This document shows, one piece after another, positions 46,855 through 58,978 of a stretch of 64,000 bases of DNA; position 1 is the stretch's first letter, and each line of letters begins with the position of its first letter. The stretch spans positions 11,489,001-11,553,000 of the forward strand of contig CM042027.1 in assembly GCA_023525975.1 (NCBI GenBank). The letters are read 5' to 3'. The notes beneath the pieces are model-generated. The model did no database searches. It worked only from the letters and a program-made list of their open reading frames with translations, and was not told the origin of the DNA. Source of the DNA: Smallanthus sonchifolius. Lineage: Eukaryota > Streptophyta > Magnoliopsida > Asterales > Asteraceae. A program made the position numbers and the translations under genes.

Positions 46855-47930
46855 TAACATGTTCTTCTTTAAAGCTTCTTTATAAATTTATAAATGATGA
46901 TATATACACTTATAGGTTTACCTAAATTTTATTTTGGTTTTAATAATTAGCTAATACTTTTTTGTTTGTAAGCTAAACCGCGGGAAAAAATTGCCTTCGT
47001 CGAAAGTCTAGAAAAGTTTTAAACGTTAAGCGCAAGTATCAAGATCGGCGTAGTTAAACACTGAATAAAATTCGTGCCGAAACGTTGTAAATACGCCAAG
47101 TGGATGTTGATAATATTGAAAACTTTAGATAAAAAAGAAGATACTTTTAAAAAAATACATTCTTAAAAAACACATAACATCTTTAATAAAATTGAGTAAT
47201 TAAAAAAGTCAACATTCTTAAAAAAGCACAACCCGTGCGTCACGGCGCGTAAAGCGCGATTAAAAATGACCTCTTTAAGAAGATTGAGTGACTAAAAAAA
47301 GAATAAAAAAAGGCGTAACCCGCATAAAATTTGTAAGACTCGATTTCGACAACATATACATATTCACACTAAAGAATTTTTTTTTGTTGAAACGCTGAGA
47401 GAAATAAGCATGTCGAAACAGTAAATCCGGAATTTTCTAAAACATCATATTTTAAAGGTTGTAATTAGAGAAGCAACAAAAATTGTAAAAAAAACATGAA
47501 GCACTTTCGACGGCCTGTACGCTCTTGTTTCGATGACTTTATATAAAGAAAACTCGGTTTCGAATTAAATTTATATCCGAACCTAGATAACAAAATTAAG
47601 AAATTAAAAATAAAAAAAAAACTGGGTAAAAGTTCATTTGCATTTTTATTTTGTGAGAAATAAGAATAAATAAAAACAAATTAAGTTAAAAATCCTAAAA
47701 TGATTTTAAACACATGTTTCTGAATTAAAAATAAAATAAATTAAAATAGCAGTGAGTGGGTCAAAAAGATAACAGTAATACAAAAACTTAAAAATAAAAA
47801 GAAATAGAAGGAAAAAAAAAGAGCAAGGGAGCATGAAATAGAACCCAGGTTATGTAGGTAAGGAAAGAGAACTCCTTACTACTGGGATAAAGCATTTTGT
47901 TGTTAAGGTTTTGTTTCTAATGAATCTATA
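46855..47930. other. Intergenic, AT-rich, with a tRNA-like fragment
   Basis: No gene. On the minus strand 47900-47835 shows TCCCAGTAGTAAGGAG and, about 35 nt later, GGGTTCTATTTCATGC, which look like pol III A and B boxes of a worn SINE. (A)n-rich stretches dominate the rest. Confidence 0.4.
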
Positions 47931-49220
47931 TCTATACTATATAATAAATAAAAATCTAATTTTCTTATGGTTTTGTTTCTAATGAATCTATATCTATACT
48001 ATATAATAAACTAGGTTAGAATCCCGTGTATTACATGGCTTGAATAAATGTATTTTTATATACTTAGTAATAAAAAGTTTATGTTTTTAAAACCCGTGTA
48101 TTATGCGGAATAAACCCGTGTATTACACAGGTTCAATAAAATATAATGTAATCTATTAACACATACACTCATCAAAATTGAACAATGTGAACATGTAAAT
48201 ATATGATTAAAAAATTTTATTTGATTCCTAGTTGGCAATAAAAAAAATTTCAGTTTATAAAATTCATAAAAATATGATTGAACAAATTAATTGATATTAA
48301 ATAAAATTTTAAATTTAAAAATATGTAGATAAAATTTAAAACAAATAATTAATTGGTTGCCTAAAATAGTGAAGTTGATCATTAATAGGAGAGAGAGAGA
48401 CGGAAAAATAAAAATGAAAAGTTCTAGAAATTTGACAAGTGTCCTAATTTTTACTTGTTTATTATATAGCATAGATGATTAAAAGTTTTTTATTTTAATC
48501 TTAGCTGGTTAAAAAATTGTTTTCATTTTGTAGAGTTCTTAAAAATATGAGTGAACAAATTAATTGATGACAAACATAATTTTAAATTAAAAATATGTAG
48601 ATAAAAATTGAAACAAATAATTAATTTAGTTGTCTAAAATAGTGGAGTTTGTTATTAATTGGAGAGAAATGCGGGAAAATGAAAATGAGAAGGCCTAGAA
48701 TTGTGACAAGTGTCCTTATATTTTACTTGTTTATTATGTAGTATAGATAAAAATCTCATTTGCCACGTGTCGTCCCCACATTTTTTCTCATCTTTTTTTT
48801 CCGCTCATCTCTCTTATTAAATACACTTCTTTTTTTTAATAATGATTTATTTTTAAATAAAATATTAATTATACTAATAAAACATATTTATTTTAAATTA
48901 TCTCTTATTTTAAGAAACTTTAAAGTTTAATTATGTAATTATTTTTAACCAAATAGTCAATGTAAGTCAAATTACATTAAATAGAAATTAATGTATTTTT
49001 GAAACACAATTATTTATTAATTTTTACATATTTTTAAACTTTTTTTAAAAAATCATTAGTATACACAATACATTTTTCCACTTATAAAATGTACATAAAG
49101 ATTTAAAAAAAGTATTCGTCCAGTGTAATACACGGGTTTTTAAATATATAAAATTTTACATTATTAAATATATAACATTATATTTTATCACCCCATGTAA
49201 TACACGCGATTCTAACCTAG
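47931..49220. mobile_element. Cluster of Helitron ends in both orientations
   Basis: Plus-strand 5' ends TCTATACTATATAATAAA occur at 47931 and 47993, inside a 40-bp direct duplication. A minus-orientation copy runs 48011 (CTAG) to 48475 (TCTATGCTATATAATAA on the minus strand). A second minus copy lacking its 3' end follows at 48476-48747. A plus copy from about 48748 ends TTCTAACCTAG|T at 49220. CCCGTGTATTACA-type 3' hairpins recur at 48022, 48093 and 48116. None has coding capacity. Confidence 0.75.
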
Positions 49221-49577
49221 TTTAATATATAACAAAACGGAGACCGCCCAAATGGACCAGTAGCGATTAAGTACTGTACATCCACTCCTCAGTTGTTATT
49301 AGTTTCAATATTCATTATCATGTAGACTTAGTTTTATTTTAAATATTATTTTATATATGTTTAATAACGGGCAATAAACCTTTACTACAAGGCGTGAAAA
49401 CGACATGGTGTGTTTTTGGAAGATAAGAATCATTTAAAGCACAAGGAGCAAAGATAATGTTGCAAGCAAATCACTTATTCTCTGAAGCAGAATATTGAAG
49501 AATATAGTTTTTAGCTGCTATATAATATTTATCGACCATTTTAAGCACTTCAGCATTTCAAACAACCAATCCAAGCA
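49221..49577 (+). promoter_or_regulatory. Upstream region of DUF247 copy 1, duplicated at 54150
   Basis: About 49365-49590 is collinear with 54185-54450 (GGCAATAAAC, GACRTGGTGTRTTTT, GGAAGATAAGAATCATTTAA, TGCAAGCAAATYACTTATTC, CTGCTATATA). This is the 5' flank of the duplicated DUF247 unit, including a TATA-like CTATATAA. Confidence 0.75.
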
Positions 49578-49982
49578 ATGTCACTATGTCAGCAATAGCA
49601 GGTCCCTCCCTCCCTCCCTCTATATAGAAGGATCAAGAGTTTTATTTTTACAATATGCAGGAACATTATTGATCATATTAAATTAAAGAGTAATATGGTA
49701 ATATACTTTATTAACATTTTAAAAAATTATGGCATAAATTCAAGGTTTTTTTCCCTAATTCGATAATACTCTTTCAATATTTAAAAAATAATCTCATATA
49801 TATATATATATATAAGTATATTGAGGAGTGTTCAATTCAGAATACTAAATATTGCGAGAACACGCAGAACAAAACGAATCATTCACGTTTTCAGATTTAA
49901 AATATAAGAAAATGATATAGATGTAATGTTTATTCGTTTTTCATTAAATTCAAACAAAAAATATGAACAGATTTTGTTTATA

Positions 49983-50256
49983 TACATACCTACACATGTG
50001 TAATCCATGTATAGGGTTTTTACCTACACATGGGAAACTTTTAAATATATAAAAACATATAAAAAAGCGAGTTTAATGATTTTTATGTACATAAACATAC
50101 ATATTCATATGTAAAAAGTATAATATTTTAAAGTTTTTAACCATGGATCAAAAAATTAAACGATTTAGGTTTATTTCCTCTGTTTTCTTAGAATTTCTTT
50201 GTTTTGAAATGAACTTCCCTTTCTCTCTCTCTATATATATATATATAGAGAGAGAG

Positions 50257-50287
<31 letters not shown>

Positions 50288-50590
50288 CCTGAGTTGTTTG
50301 TGAAAACTATATATATATATATATACCTACCTACACATGTGTAATCCATGTATAGGGTTTTTACCTACACATGGGAAACTTTTAAATATATAAAAACATA
50401 TAAAAAAGCGAGTTTAATGATTTTTATGTACATAAACATACATATTCATATGTAAAAAGTATAATATTTTAAAGTTTTTAACCATGGATCAAAAAATTAA
50501 ACGATTTAGGTTTATTTCCTCTGTTTTCTTAGAATTTCTTTGTTTTGAAATGAACTTCCCTTTCTCTCTCTCTATATATATATAGAGAGA

Positions 50591-50638
<48 letters not shown>

Positions 50639-50944
50639 CCTGAGTTGTTTGTGAAAACTATATATATATATATATATACCTACCTACACATGTGTAATCA
50701 ATGTATAGGGTTTTTAACTACACATGGGGAACTTTTAAATATATAAAAACATATAAAAAAGCGAGTTTAATGATTTTTATGTACATAAACATACATATTC
50801 GTATGTAAAAAGTATAATATTTTAAAGTTTTTAACCATGGATCAAAAAATTAAACGATTTAGGTTTGTTTCCTCTGTTTTCTTATAATTTCTTTATTTTG
50901 AAATGAACTTCCCTTTCTCTCTCTCTATATATATATAGAGAGAG

Positions 50945-50975
<31 letters not shown>

Positions 50976-51347
50976 CCTGAGTTGTTTGTGAAAACCTATA
51001 TATATATATATATATACCTACCTACACATGTGTAATCCATGTATAGGGTTTTTACCTACACATGGGAAACTTTTAAATATATAAAAACATATAAAAAAGC
51101 GAGTTTAATGATTTTTATGTACATAAACATACATATTCGTATGTAAAAAGTATAATATTTTAAAGTTTTTAACCATGGATCAAAAAATTAAACGATTTAG
51201 GTTTGTTTCCTGTGTTTTCTCAGAATTTCTTTGTTTTGAAATGAACTTCCCTCTCTCTCTCTATATATATATATATAGAGAGAGAGACATATATATATAT
51301 ATATAATCCTGAGTTGTTTGTGAAAACCTATATATATATATATATAT
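49983..51347 (+). repeat. Tandem array, four copies of 338-353 bp
   Basis: Units start at TACACATGTG (49991, 50332, 50685 and 51023). Each contains TGTATAGGGTTTTTACCTAC, ACATATAAAAAAGCGAGTTT, AACCATGGATC, GAAATGAACTTCCCT, a (CT)n(TA)n(AG)n palindrome, an (AT)n tract and ATAATCCTGAGTTG. Copies are nearly identical outside the dinucleotide tracts, so amplification was recent. Period differences come only from (AT)n length. No coding frame spans a unit. Confidence 0.95.
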
Positions 51348-52611
51348 GGAAATGTTCAAATATCAACAAACTTTTTATTTGATAACCGTGCTTACCACTA
51401 TCAAACAATCATATAATTTATAAATTATTTTTTCTTTTAATATTGAAAAGAGTATTTAAGTATCGTGAACATATATTTTGAACATAAATACGAAAATGAT
51501 GAGTCTTACATATACGTACCAAATAATGTTACATATACGTGACACATAGTATTTAAGTATTGAGTTTTCTTATGATTTTTTCTATATATATATATATATA
51601 TGTATGTATATGACAATGTCTAACCTATTACAACAGTATTTCTAACTTGTATAATGGTGCCCCTTGCTTTGTAGTTAGATTTTATATAATGATCTAATTT
51701 GATGTAATGATTATAATGGTGTGTCTAACTTTTCAGGTTTATTTCATTTGTAATGAGTTTTGATTACACTAGTACCTTCCATCATGCAACGGTACGTTAA
51801 ACTCGTTAGAATAGCACGGTCAACTTACATATATTTCTCCCAAAACTATTTCAAGTATTTTATCAGTATGATATTGTTACATATTAAAAAAAAAGTACTT
51901 TTTTTCACAGTGTGATTTATAACTGCGCTCCTAAACTATTTATAGGCATGATGCGTAATTTTAGACCACACATATGATATGTAATTATATTGTATTTTAA
52001 TACGTAATTATACATTAATGTATTGTAATATTTTTAATTTTTAATGAAATCTGCTTTTTATTTAGATGTATTTTTTTTTACTTTTAACAATTTTATTTAT
52101 TTATTTTGTAACTTTTAAAAAATAACAAATAACAATTAATAATTTTGTAAAAAAACAAACTTGAATGACCGGAGTCATTCGAATGAGGGAATTTCCACCT
52201 TTAAATAAGTCTTGAATGAGTGGAGAGGGGCAGTGATGTGGCGCTTATGTGGACGAGAGAGAATACGAATGACCCGGGTCATTCTAATGATTGACACCCT
52301 CCTCCCTTAGAGTTATCTAAGTATCGAAATTAATATATATAGTTAATAGTTTTAATCGAGTATGCATCGATGTCTGTTAACTCATATCAATGAATATTCT
52401 AACTTCTGATCTGGTTTTTAAACAGATCTAACCAAACTAAAATGGTTTTGGTGACATATGGCTCCAGATTTCAATCATTTCACATACTTAAAAGCCAATT
52501 TTTCATTGAAACCATTTGTTTTTCGATCAAACTTAATAAACTAGTTGTTTGATACTGATTCTTTCAATCTACCATTACGTCAATAGTAACACGTACTCAA
52601 ACCCAATCGAT
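51348..52611. other. Region between the array and DUF247 copy 1
   Basis: AT-rich, non-coding. 52485-52545 matches 56880-56945 (CACATACTTA, CAATTTTTCATTGAA, ATCAAACTTA), so it belongs to the duplicated unit and probably to the intron before the main exon. The inverted phrase GAATGACC / GGTCATTC occurs around 52150-52290. Confidence 0.55.
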
Positions 52612-53748
52612 ATGGAGATGTCTGAAAATGAGGACGTAAGGGTGGTTATCTATGGTATTATTCCGGAGGACAAAAACAGTGGCGTGGTCGATGAGTGGGA
52701 CAGAAGCATTAGAGTCGAAGAGATCACGGAACGCTACAACCGCGAACGACATATTGAGAGAGTGCCACCATTACTCTTAAAAGGCGAAAAAGGTTGGAGA
52801 AACAGAGAGTGCTACGAACCTGCAGTGGTTTCACTTGGCCCGTACCACCATAACCGAACCGAACTGGCCCAAGCCGAGAGGTACAAACTCATGACCCTTG
52901 AAGAGTTTCGCTTGAGCTGCAGTAAAACCATAGGTTTCTTATACAACAAGGTGTTTGAAGTGGTTCAAGATGCCAGAAAGTGCTATATCGATGGTTCTAC
53001 AGATGCGTACGACGATGAGGAGTTTACTCGAATGATGCTACGTGACGGTTGCTTCGTTTTATTTTTCATAGAGTGCATATCGCATGCAAGCAATAAAAAA
53101 TTGTTAAATAACGATTATTTGGGTGCATTAGGTGTAGCTAACGTCACCCGTGACATTTTCTTGTTGGAGAACCAAATCCCGTTTGCAGTACTCGAAGTTT
53201 TGTTGGAACAAAGATTTCCAGATGATAAAGGCGAAGGTACTTTAAACAAATTCTTCAACTATGGTGAGGTGATCACCAGGAACGAAAATATGCTAGAAAA
53301 CAAGCAGCCCCTTCATCTTCTCGAGCTTTATAGATCTTATTTCATCTCGTTTTCAGCTTCTTTCAGATCTACTATTCGTAATCTGTGCTATGGATGTATT
53401 ACTGTTGAACAAGTGGTTTCAGTTGAAAACGATAATGTACAACCAAATGGACCATTTGCTTCAATAATGGAACTCAAAGCGAAAGGGATTTTCTTGAAAC
53501 GTGCTTACAACAAGTCTTCGAATGATGACATTAAGTTTCTCTCACATTGCTACTACGGTGAGCTCGAGCTTGTGGCTAGAGCAGTGTCCTCGAATACTAA
53601 AGCTAGCGCCCATAACCCAAATGACTACAGAATTTCTACTTACATTCGAGTAATGAAATCATTGGTTATTCACCGTGATGATGTGAAAGAGTTACGAAAA
53701 AATAATATATTGCGTCATAGTCTTGGTAGTGATGAAGAAGTACCATGA
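52612..53748 (+). pseudogene. DUF247 protein, copy 1, C-terminally truncated
   Basis: From the first ATG (52612) a 378-residue frame gives the DUF247 (PF03140) block order: RVPPLLLKGEKGWRNRECYE, PAVVSLGPYHHNRTELAQAE, MMLRDGCFVLFFIECI, DIFLLENQIPFAVLEVLLEQ, PLHLLELYRSYF, FASIMELKAKGIFLKRA, and SHCYYGELELVARAV. Against copy 2 it lacks about ten codons after NTKA and has a diverged segment at 53380-53450. After GSDEEV an 11-nt net deletion shifts the frame and stops at 53748. Homology to copy 2 continues out of frame to about 53790. The transmembrane anchor at the end of the family is therefore absent. The upstream short exon seen in copy 2 is damaged here. A truncated product cannot be excluded, but decay is the simpler reading. 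Confidence 0.85.
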
Positions 53749-54184
53749 GATTGAAGCACCAGAGGATAATCTTTACATGCTTAATCAAAACATTTACGTA
53801 AACTCACCCTGCGTGAGAATAATGTATAATATTAAATGCAGATTTTTTTTAAAAAAATAGCAAGAAAAAAAATAGCATCTAAGAATGTCTCCTACGGGTT
53901 TAGAACCCGGGACTCACAATTACTCCTAAAGCATGCTTACCACTCTTCCATAGAGATCTTTTGGTTTTCAATTTTAAAATGCAATCTTTTAAAGAAAAGG
54001 TGAATGAGAAAACTAAAAAAAATAAGACCAAAAGCATGCATGAGTATGTTTATACATTATGCATAAAAACATGTTCATTTTCTACAGTAATTTTTCACTC
54101 ACTTGAAACTTGGTTTTTAATATTGATTGAAGTGTTCTAGGTGTAGTTAATTTGATTTTATTAAATACTATTTTAGGTGTCTAA
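53749..54184. other. Intergenic region between DUF247 copies
   Basis: 53880-53955, read on the minus strand, has AGAGTGGTAAGCATGC and GGGTTCTAAACCC, pol III A- and B-box-like motifs of a tRNA-derived SINE head. It is not a full tRNA gene. The duplicated 5' flank of copy 2 begins at about 54185. Confidence 0.5.
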
Positions 54185-54427
54185 TAATAGGCAATAAACT
54201 TTTTATTACATCACAACGTGTCAAACGACGTGGTGTATTTTCGTATTTTTGGAAGATAAGAATCATTTAAAGCAAAAGAGCAAGATTGGAGTGGTGCTAG
54301 GATGCCCAAAGTTGCAAGCAAATTACTTATTCGATCTCTATACTAGAATGCAGACTTCACTTTTAACTGCTATATATCCAACATCTTGTGCACTTCGATC
54401 TCATTTCAAGCAACCGATCTATAAGCA

Positions 54428-57400
54428 ATGTCTTCGCTATCACCACAAAGGTATCTCTCTCTCATACATACATGTTTCTGTGTGTGTATATACATACAAA
54501 CACAATGTCCTAATCAAAGGTCATGTCATTGTGTTGTTTTCTTTAAGGTGATAAATGTGTTATATCATTAGCTAACTAGTGATTATGTTGTCATATTGAT
54601 TGCCTAAGGTTACATTAGCGTAAGGTTTAATCATGGAAGTCTCATGATTGTAGATGTCACGATAATACCGAATGTGCATAGCGTTGTAAACGAACCGGAC
54701 GTTCTGTGGGAAGTTCGTTTATGTTCGTTCATTTAATAAATGAACGAAAACATGAACAAGGAATTCCGTTCGATTAGTTAAATGAACGAACATGAATAAA
54801 GGTCTTATTTGTTTAATTGTGTTTGTGAACGTTCGTCCATTTACTTGTTTATTTTCGTTCATTTATGATCGTTCGTTTACATTCGTTCATGTTCGTTTGT
54901 TTATGTGGTCCATTAAATATTTTTTTATATGTTTAAATTTTATTTTAACTTTTTTATATTTTTATTTTATTACTCATTATACCTTTTAAACATCTTTTGG
55001 GACAATTATATTTTTAATTTTCAAACTACCACGTCTAAGTACTTAAACTTGATTATCTTTTGGATGGTTGTGTCTAATGTTTAAGATTAACAATATTTTT
55101 TTTAATTTTCAAATTAGCACGTGTCCTTTTATGTTCATTTTTTAAAAATTTTCAAATTAGCACATGTCCCTTTACGAACACGAACAAATCCATTTTCTTA
55201 ATGAACGAATACGAACAAGAAATTTCATTCGGTTAGTGTTCATGAACCGTTCGTGAATAAGTTCAGTGTTGTACGAACGAATATGAACAATGATTCGTTC
55301 GGTTCAGTTCGTTTACAGCCCAAATGTGCATGTCATATAAGTTACCTTAAAATGTAAAATATGGAGGTTAAATGGGTCGTGTTCGCGGTTTGGTGGGTAG
55401 AAACCGACATAAACCCGAACAGGATACAAACTCAAAAATCAAATAAGACATGATTTTTCACGGGATTGACAAGAAACGATCCGTTTAGCTCGGAATTTTA
55501 TTTTATGTTTTACGTGTTAATACTCTAAAATTATAAATTGATGAGAAAAATACAAATATATAAATAATTATTTAAGCTATTAAACTCGATGCTAATTTCT
55601 CGTATTATTATTTTTTTTTACACAAAACAAACTTTCAAAAGAAAATAAGTATAAAATTAAATATGTTAAACTGTGAACCCACCAGGTCGATCCGAACATG
55701 ACCTGTTTAGTTAAACGTGTTTATGTGTTTCACCTAAAATGTACCCGGTCGGAATCCAAACTAACACTAACTCCAAACCTGTAAATTTCATGTTTTATGA
55801 CGTGTTAGAATTAATTCTCACCCAAAATTGCAAATGCATTTTTTACCGATGCAATCTATAGATATATAGAATTTAGGGGAATGTACCACACCTCAGGTTT
55901 GGGTCCACGATGAATTGGGAAAGAGAACAAGTAAACAACGTTGTTAAAAAAAAAGAAAAAACTATACAAGTCCTACTATCCCCATGCTCGTGTCTAAATT
56001 AAGCCCTTTAAAAACTATATAGGCTTTGATGCATTGCCATCTGTGACAGAAAAACAGAATTAGTTTCAACATTTAATCTTTGTATAGGTGAATAGAGTAC
56101 TTATAATTTAATTGAAATTTAGTTTCCACAAGGATAGATCAATAATAATAAGACTAATAATCTATTCTTCTTCTTATTATAATAGTAAAAATAGTAATAA
56201 TAATAATAATAATTAAAATACAACTATATTATATTTTCTTAACTATTATTATTTTGTACCGTCACAATTATTTATTGGTATTACTTTTTAGTTATGTTAT
56301 TAGTAATTGCATACTTCAAACAAGATACCTCCAACTCTCTAAGGAATTTAAAATTTCAACCAACTTAAATATTTGATAACATATATAAATTATTATTATT
56401 ATTATTATTAAACTAACCCATTGCAGTTTTTTTTTTATAATAACTAGGCATTATTATTATTCTATAACTATATTATAGTTAGGGGAAAGTGAATATAGTG
56501 TTGTTATGTATCTAACTTGTATGTGAAACTCGTCAAAACTACGTCGTTTTGATAAAAATTCGATTAAAATTCACTTAAATCTTTTTATTTTGCAAAATTA
56601 ACTACATCAAATAACAAGTTCCATCAAAATTTGCTGAATCAGTAGGTTTTCAAAAGGTTCATGTGTGATCGATTTTGTGGGATGAGTCGAAATCTCCAAA
56701 GTAGGTTTTTACAAAGAATAATATTTATTCTTTTGTATAAGTATTTCGAATATTATTGTGTAGTCCAAAAAATAAATTTTATCATTTACTATATATTATT
56801 TTCTACAAATAAAATTCAATACAGATTCCAATTATTTATACACATATGCCTTTAGATCTATAAGCAATGTCAATCCATTTCACATACTTATAAGGCAATT
56901 TTTCATTGAATCAGTTTGTTCTTCAATCAAACTTAGTAATATTTTTTTTTAGGGACAATAGTGGAAATTAAATTGAAAAGGACGGTTACAATAAAGTGAC
57001 AGGTAAACGGGCAACAAGTTGCGCTGCAACCCCCTTTTGAATAGCAAAACCGATCCTACTAAAAACAAAGCTTTGGGTCTTAGGGGGCGAAATATTACTA
57101 TGCACGACTCGTTGAACCCTGTTTAGAAATTCCACTGCCTCCGGTGCTAGTAATTTAGTGTCCTTTTCTTCATAATTCGGTTATACATTTTTCTGAGCTA
57201 TTAATATTAATTGTTATGCAGAAACAAGTACCCAAACCCAATTGAGACAGAAATGTTCGAAAATGAGGACGTAAGGATTGAAATCCGTGGTAATATTCCG
57301 GACAACAACAAAATAGGCGTGATCAAGGAGTGGGAAGGCTGCCTAAGAAGCAACGAGGTCACAAAACGCTACAACCGCCAACGACACATCGATAGAGTGC

Positions 57401-58728
57401 CACCATTGCTCTTAAAAGGCAAAAGAGGCATTAGAAACCGCGAGTACTACGAGCCCGCAGTGGTTTCACTTGGCCCGTACCACCATAACCAACCCGAACT
57501 TGCCCGAGCCGAGAACTACAAGCTCATAACCCTTGAAGAGTTTCGCTTGAGTTGCGACAAAACCATCGGTTTCTTATACAACAAGGTGTCTGAGGTGGTA
57601 CAAGATGCTAGAAACTGCTATATCATCAGTTCTACAGACGATTACAACGACGAGGAGTTTACGCGAATGATGTTGCACGACGCGTGCTTTGTGTTATTCT
57701 TCATAGAGTGTGTATCGGCTGTAAACAATAAGGCGATGCTGAATAACGAGTATTTGGGCGCGTTAGGGTTCGCGCACGTTATAAGTGACATTTTCTTGTT
57801 AGAGAACCAAATCCCATTTGTCGTGTTAGAAGTTTTGTTGGAACAAAGATTTCCAGATGATAAAGGCGAAGGTATTTTAAACAAATTCTTCAACTACTTA
57901 AACTATGGTGAGATGATGATCACCAGAAACGAAAAGGTGCTCGAAAACAAGCAGCCTCTTCATCTTCTCGAGCTTTACAGATCTTATTTCATATCCCTCC
58001 CAGCTTCACTTGGGCTCGGTTCCACTAGAGCCCGAATGTGGCCAATACTGCTGGGAGGTAACACCGAAATAAAATCATACGAAGATTTCAACTACGTGAA
58101 GCGAAATCGATCATTTGCTTCGGTGATGGAGCTTAAAGCTAAAGGTATTTTTTTAAAACGTGCATACAAAGAGTCATCTAACGAAGACATTAAGTTTTTG
58201 TCACATTGTTGTTACGGTGAGCTCGAGCTTGTGTCGCGAGCGATATCCGCGAACACGAAGGCGATTTACTTGAACTTGATCGCGTACGAGATGTGCGCGC
58301 ATAACCCGAACGACTTTCGGATCTCGACTTACATTCGCGTAATGAAGTCGTTAGTTGTTCACCATGATGATGTGAAGGAGTTACGAAATAATAATATATT
58401 GTTGCATAGTCTTGGTCGTGATGAGGAAGTGGTGAAGATGTACAATGAGATTGAAACACCGGCGGTTAATATTTACATGTTTAATCAGCTCCGGCGAGAG
58501 ATTGAGAAGCATTGTAATAGTAAGTATAAGACGTGGGCGGCGGAGCTGATTACGGTGTATTTTAGTAGTCCGTGGAAGACGGTGGCGTTGTTGGTGGCTA
58601 GTTGTATTCTGTTCACTAGTTTTCTGCAGAGTTACTTCACCGTCAGGCCGCTTCCGGATGACTCCGATGCGGAGATGATGAGGCTTCTTAGAAAATGCGT
58701 ACAAATTAAGGCTCCACCATCACCTTAA
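54428..58728 (+). CDS. DUF247 protein, copy 2, apparently intact (509 aa)
   Basis: Exon 1 (54428-54450) encodes MSSLSPQ and ends CACAAAG|GTATCT. Exon 2 (57222-58728) begins after TATGCAG and joins in frame to give R-NKYPNPIETEMFENED. Without exon 1 the first ATG would be 57253. Conserved DUF247 blocks: RVPPLLLKGKRGIRNREYYE, PAVVSLGPYHHNQPELARAE, MMLHDACFVLFFIECV, DIFLLENQIPFVVLEVLLEQ, LHLLELYRSYFIS, SFASVMELKAKGIFLKRAY, CAHNPNDFRISTYIRVMKS, and near the C-terminus TWAAELITVYFSSPWKTVAL followed by a transmembrane helix (LLVASCILFTSFLQ). Such proteins are plant-specific and of unknown biochemistry; some grass members sit at self-incompatibility loci. The product is likely membrane-anchored by its C-terminus. 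It is a tandem duplicate of the truncated copy upstream. Confidence 0.85.
54679..55322. mobile_element. Non-autonomous hAT element (644 bp), GTTCGTT-rich
   Basis: A perfect 8-bp target duplication AATGTGCA flanks it (54671-54678 and 55323-55330). The ends read TAGCGTTGTAAACGAACC and, reverse-complemented, TGGGCTGTAAACGAACTG. The interior is dense in GTTCGTTCATTT / AAATGAACGAAC motifs in both directions. It lies in the presumed long intron of DUF247 copy 2. Confidence 0.9.
55323..56944. other. Remainder of the long DUF247 copy 2 intron
   Basis: AT-rich with (TAA)n/(ATT)n microsatellites at about 56145-56215 and 56390-56415. The 17-mer GATCTATAAGCAATGTC, which spans the exon 1 start at 54415, recurs at 56857. 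No gene. Confidence 0.5.
56945..57190 (-). mobile_element. LINE 3'-end fragment, antisense
   Basis: A T-run on the plus strand (poly-A tail of the minus strand) starts the segment. Its minus strand reads GGTTTTGCTATTCAAAAGGG, then AACTTGTTGCCCGTTTACC, matching 6775-6890. DUF247 copy 1 lacks it at the corresponding place, so it inserted after or apart from the gene duplication. A flanking duplication is not clear. Confidence 0.65.
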
Positions 58729-58978
58729 TTAGCTAACCCTCTTTCTTTAACGAAAAATTGGATTTTTTTTTTCAAGTTGCCAGTTTTAAAAATTTTAAGT
58801 TTTTTTTTATTATTATAAAAAATTGAAAAACTACATAAATCGGTACTGTTTGTATTATACAAGTGTAATAAAGTAACTCTGATGTAAGAGATATAAGGTT
58901 TTTTTAATTTATTTTGATTACGTAATGTTTGTTTAGAATTCAAGTAGCATGCTTGCATTTAGTTGTGAAAATTATATG
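58729..58978. other. 3' UTR region of DUF247 copy 2
   Basis: Follows the TAA stop. AT-rich. A minus-strand short ORF is a shadow. The left target repeat of the SINE is 58962-58978. Confidence 0.5.

Noticed and set aside
49983..51347. Array read as rDNA spacer or centromeric satellite
   Set aside because: There are only four units, no rRNA sequence, and the flanks are ordinary gene-neighbour DNA. A local expansion is the simpler view.
53880..53955. Possible tRNA gene (minus strand)
   Set aside because: A- and B-box motifs are present, but acceptor and anticodon stems do not pair. It fits a SINE head better.
58190..58704. Two overlapping antisense ORFs under DUF247 copy 2
   Set aside because: They are mirror frames of a conserved coding exon and show no family similarity.
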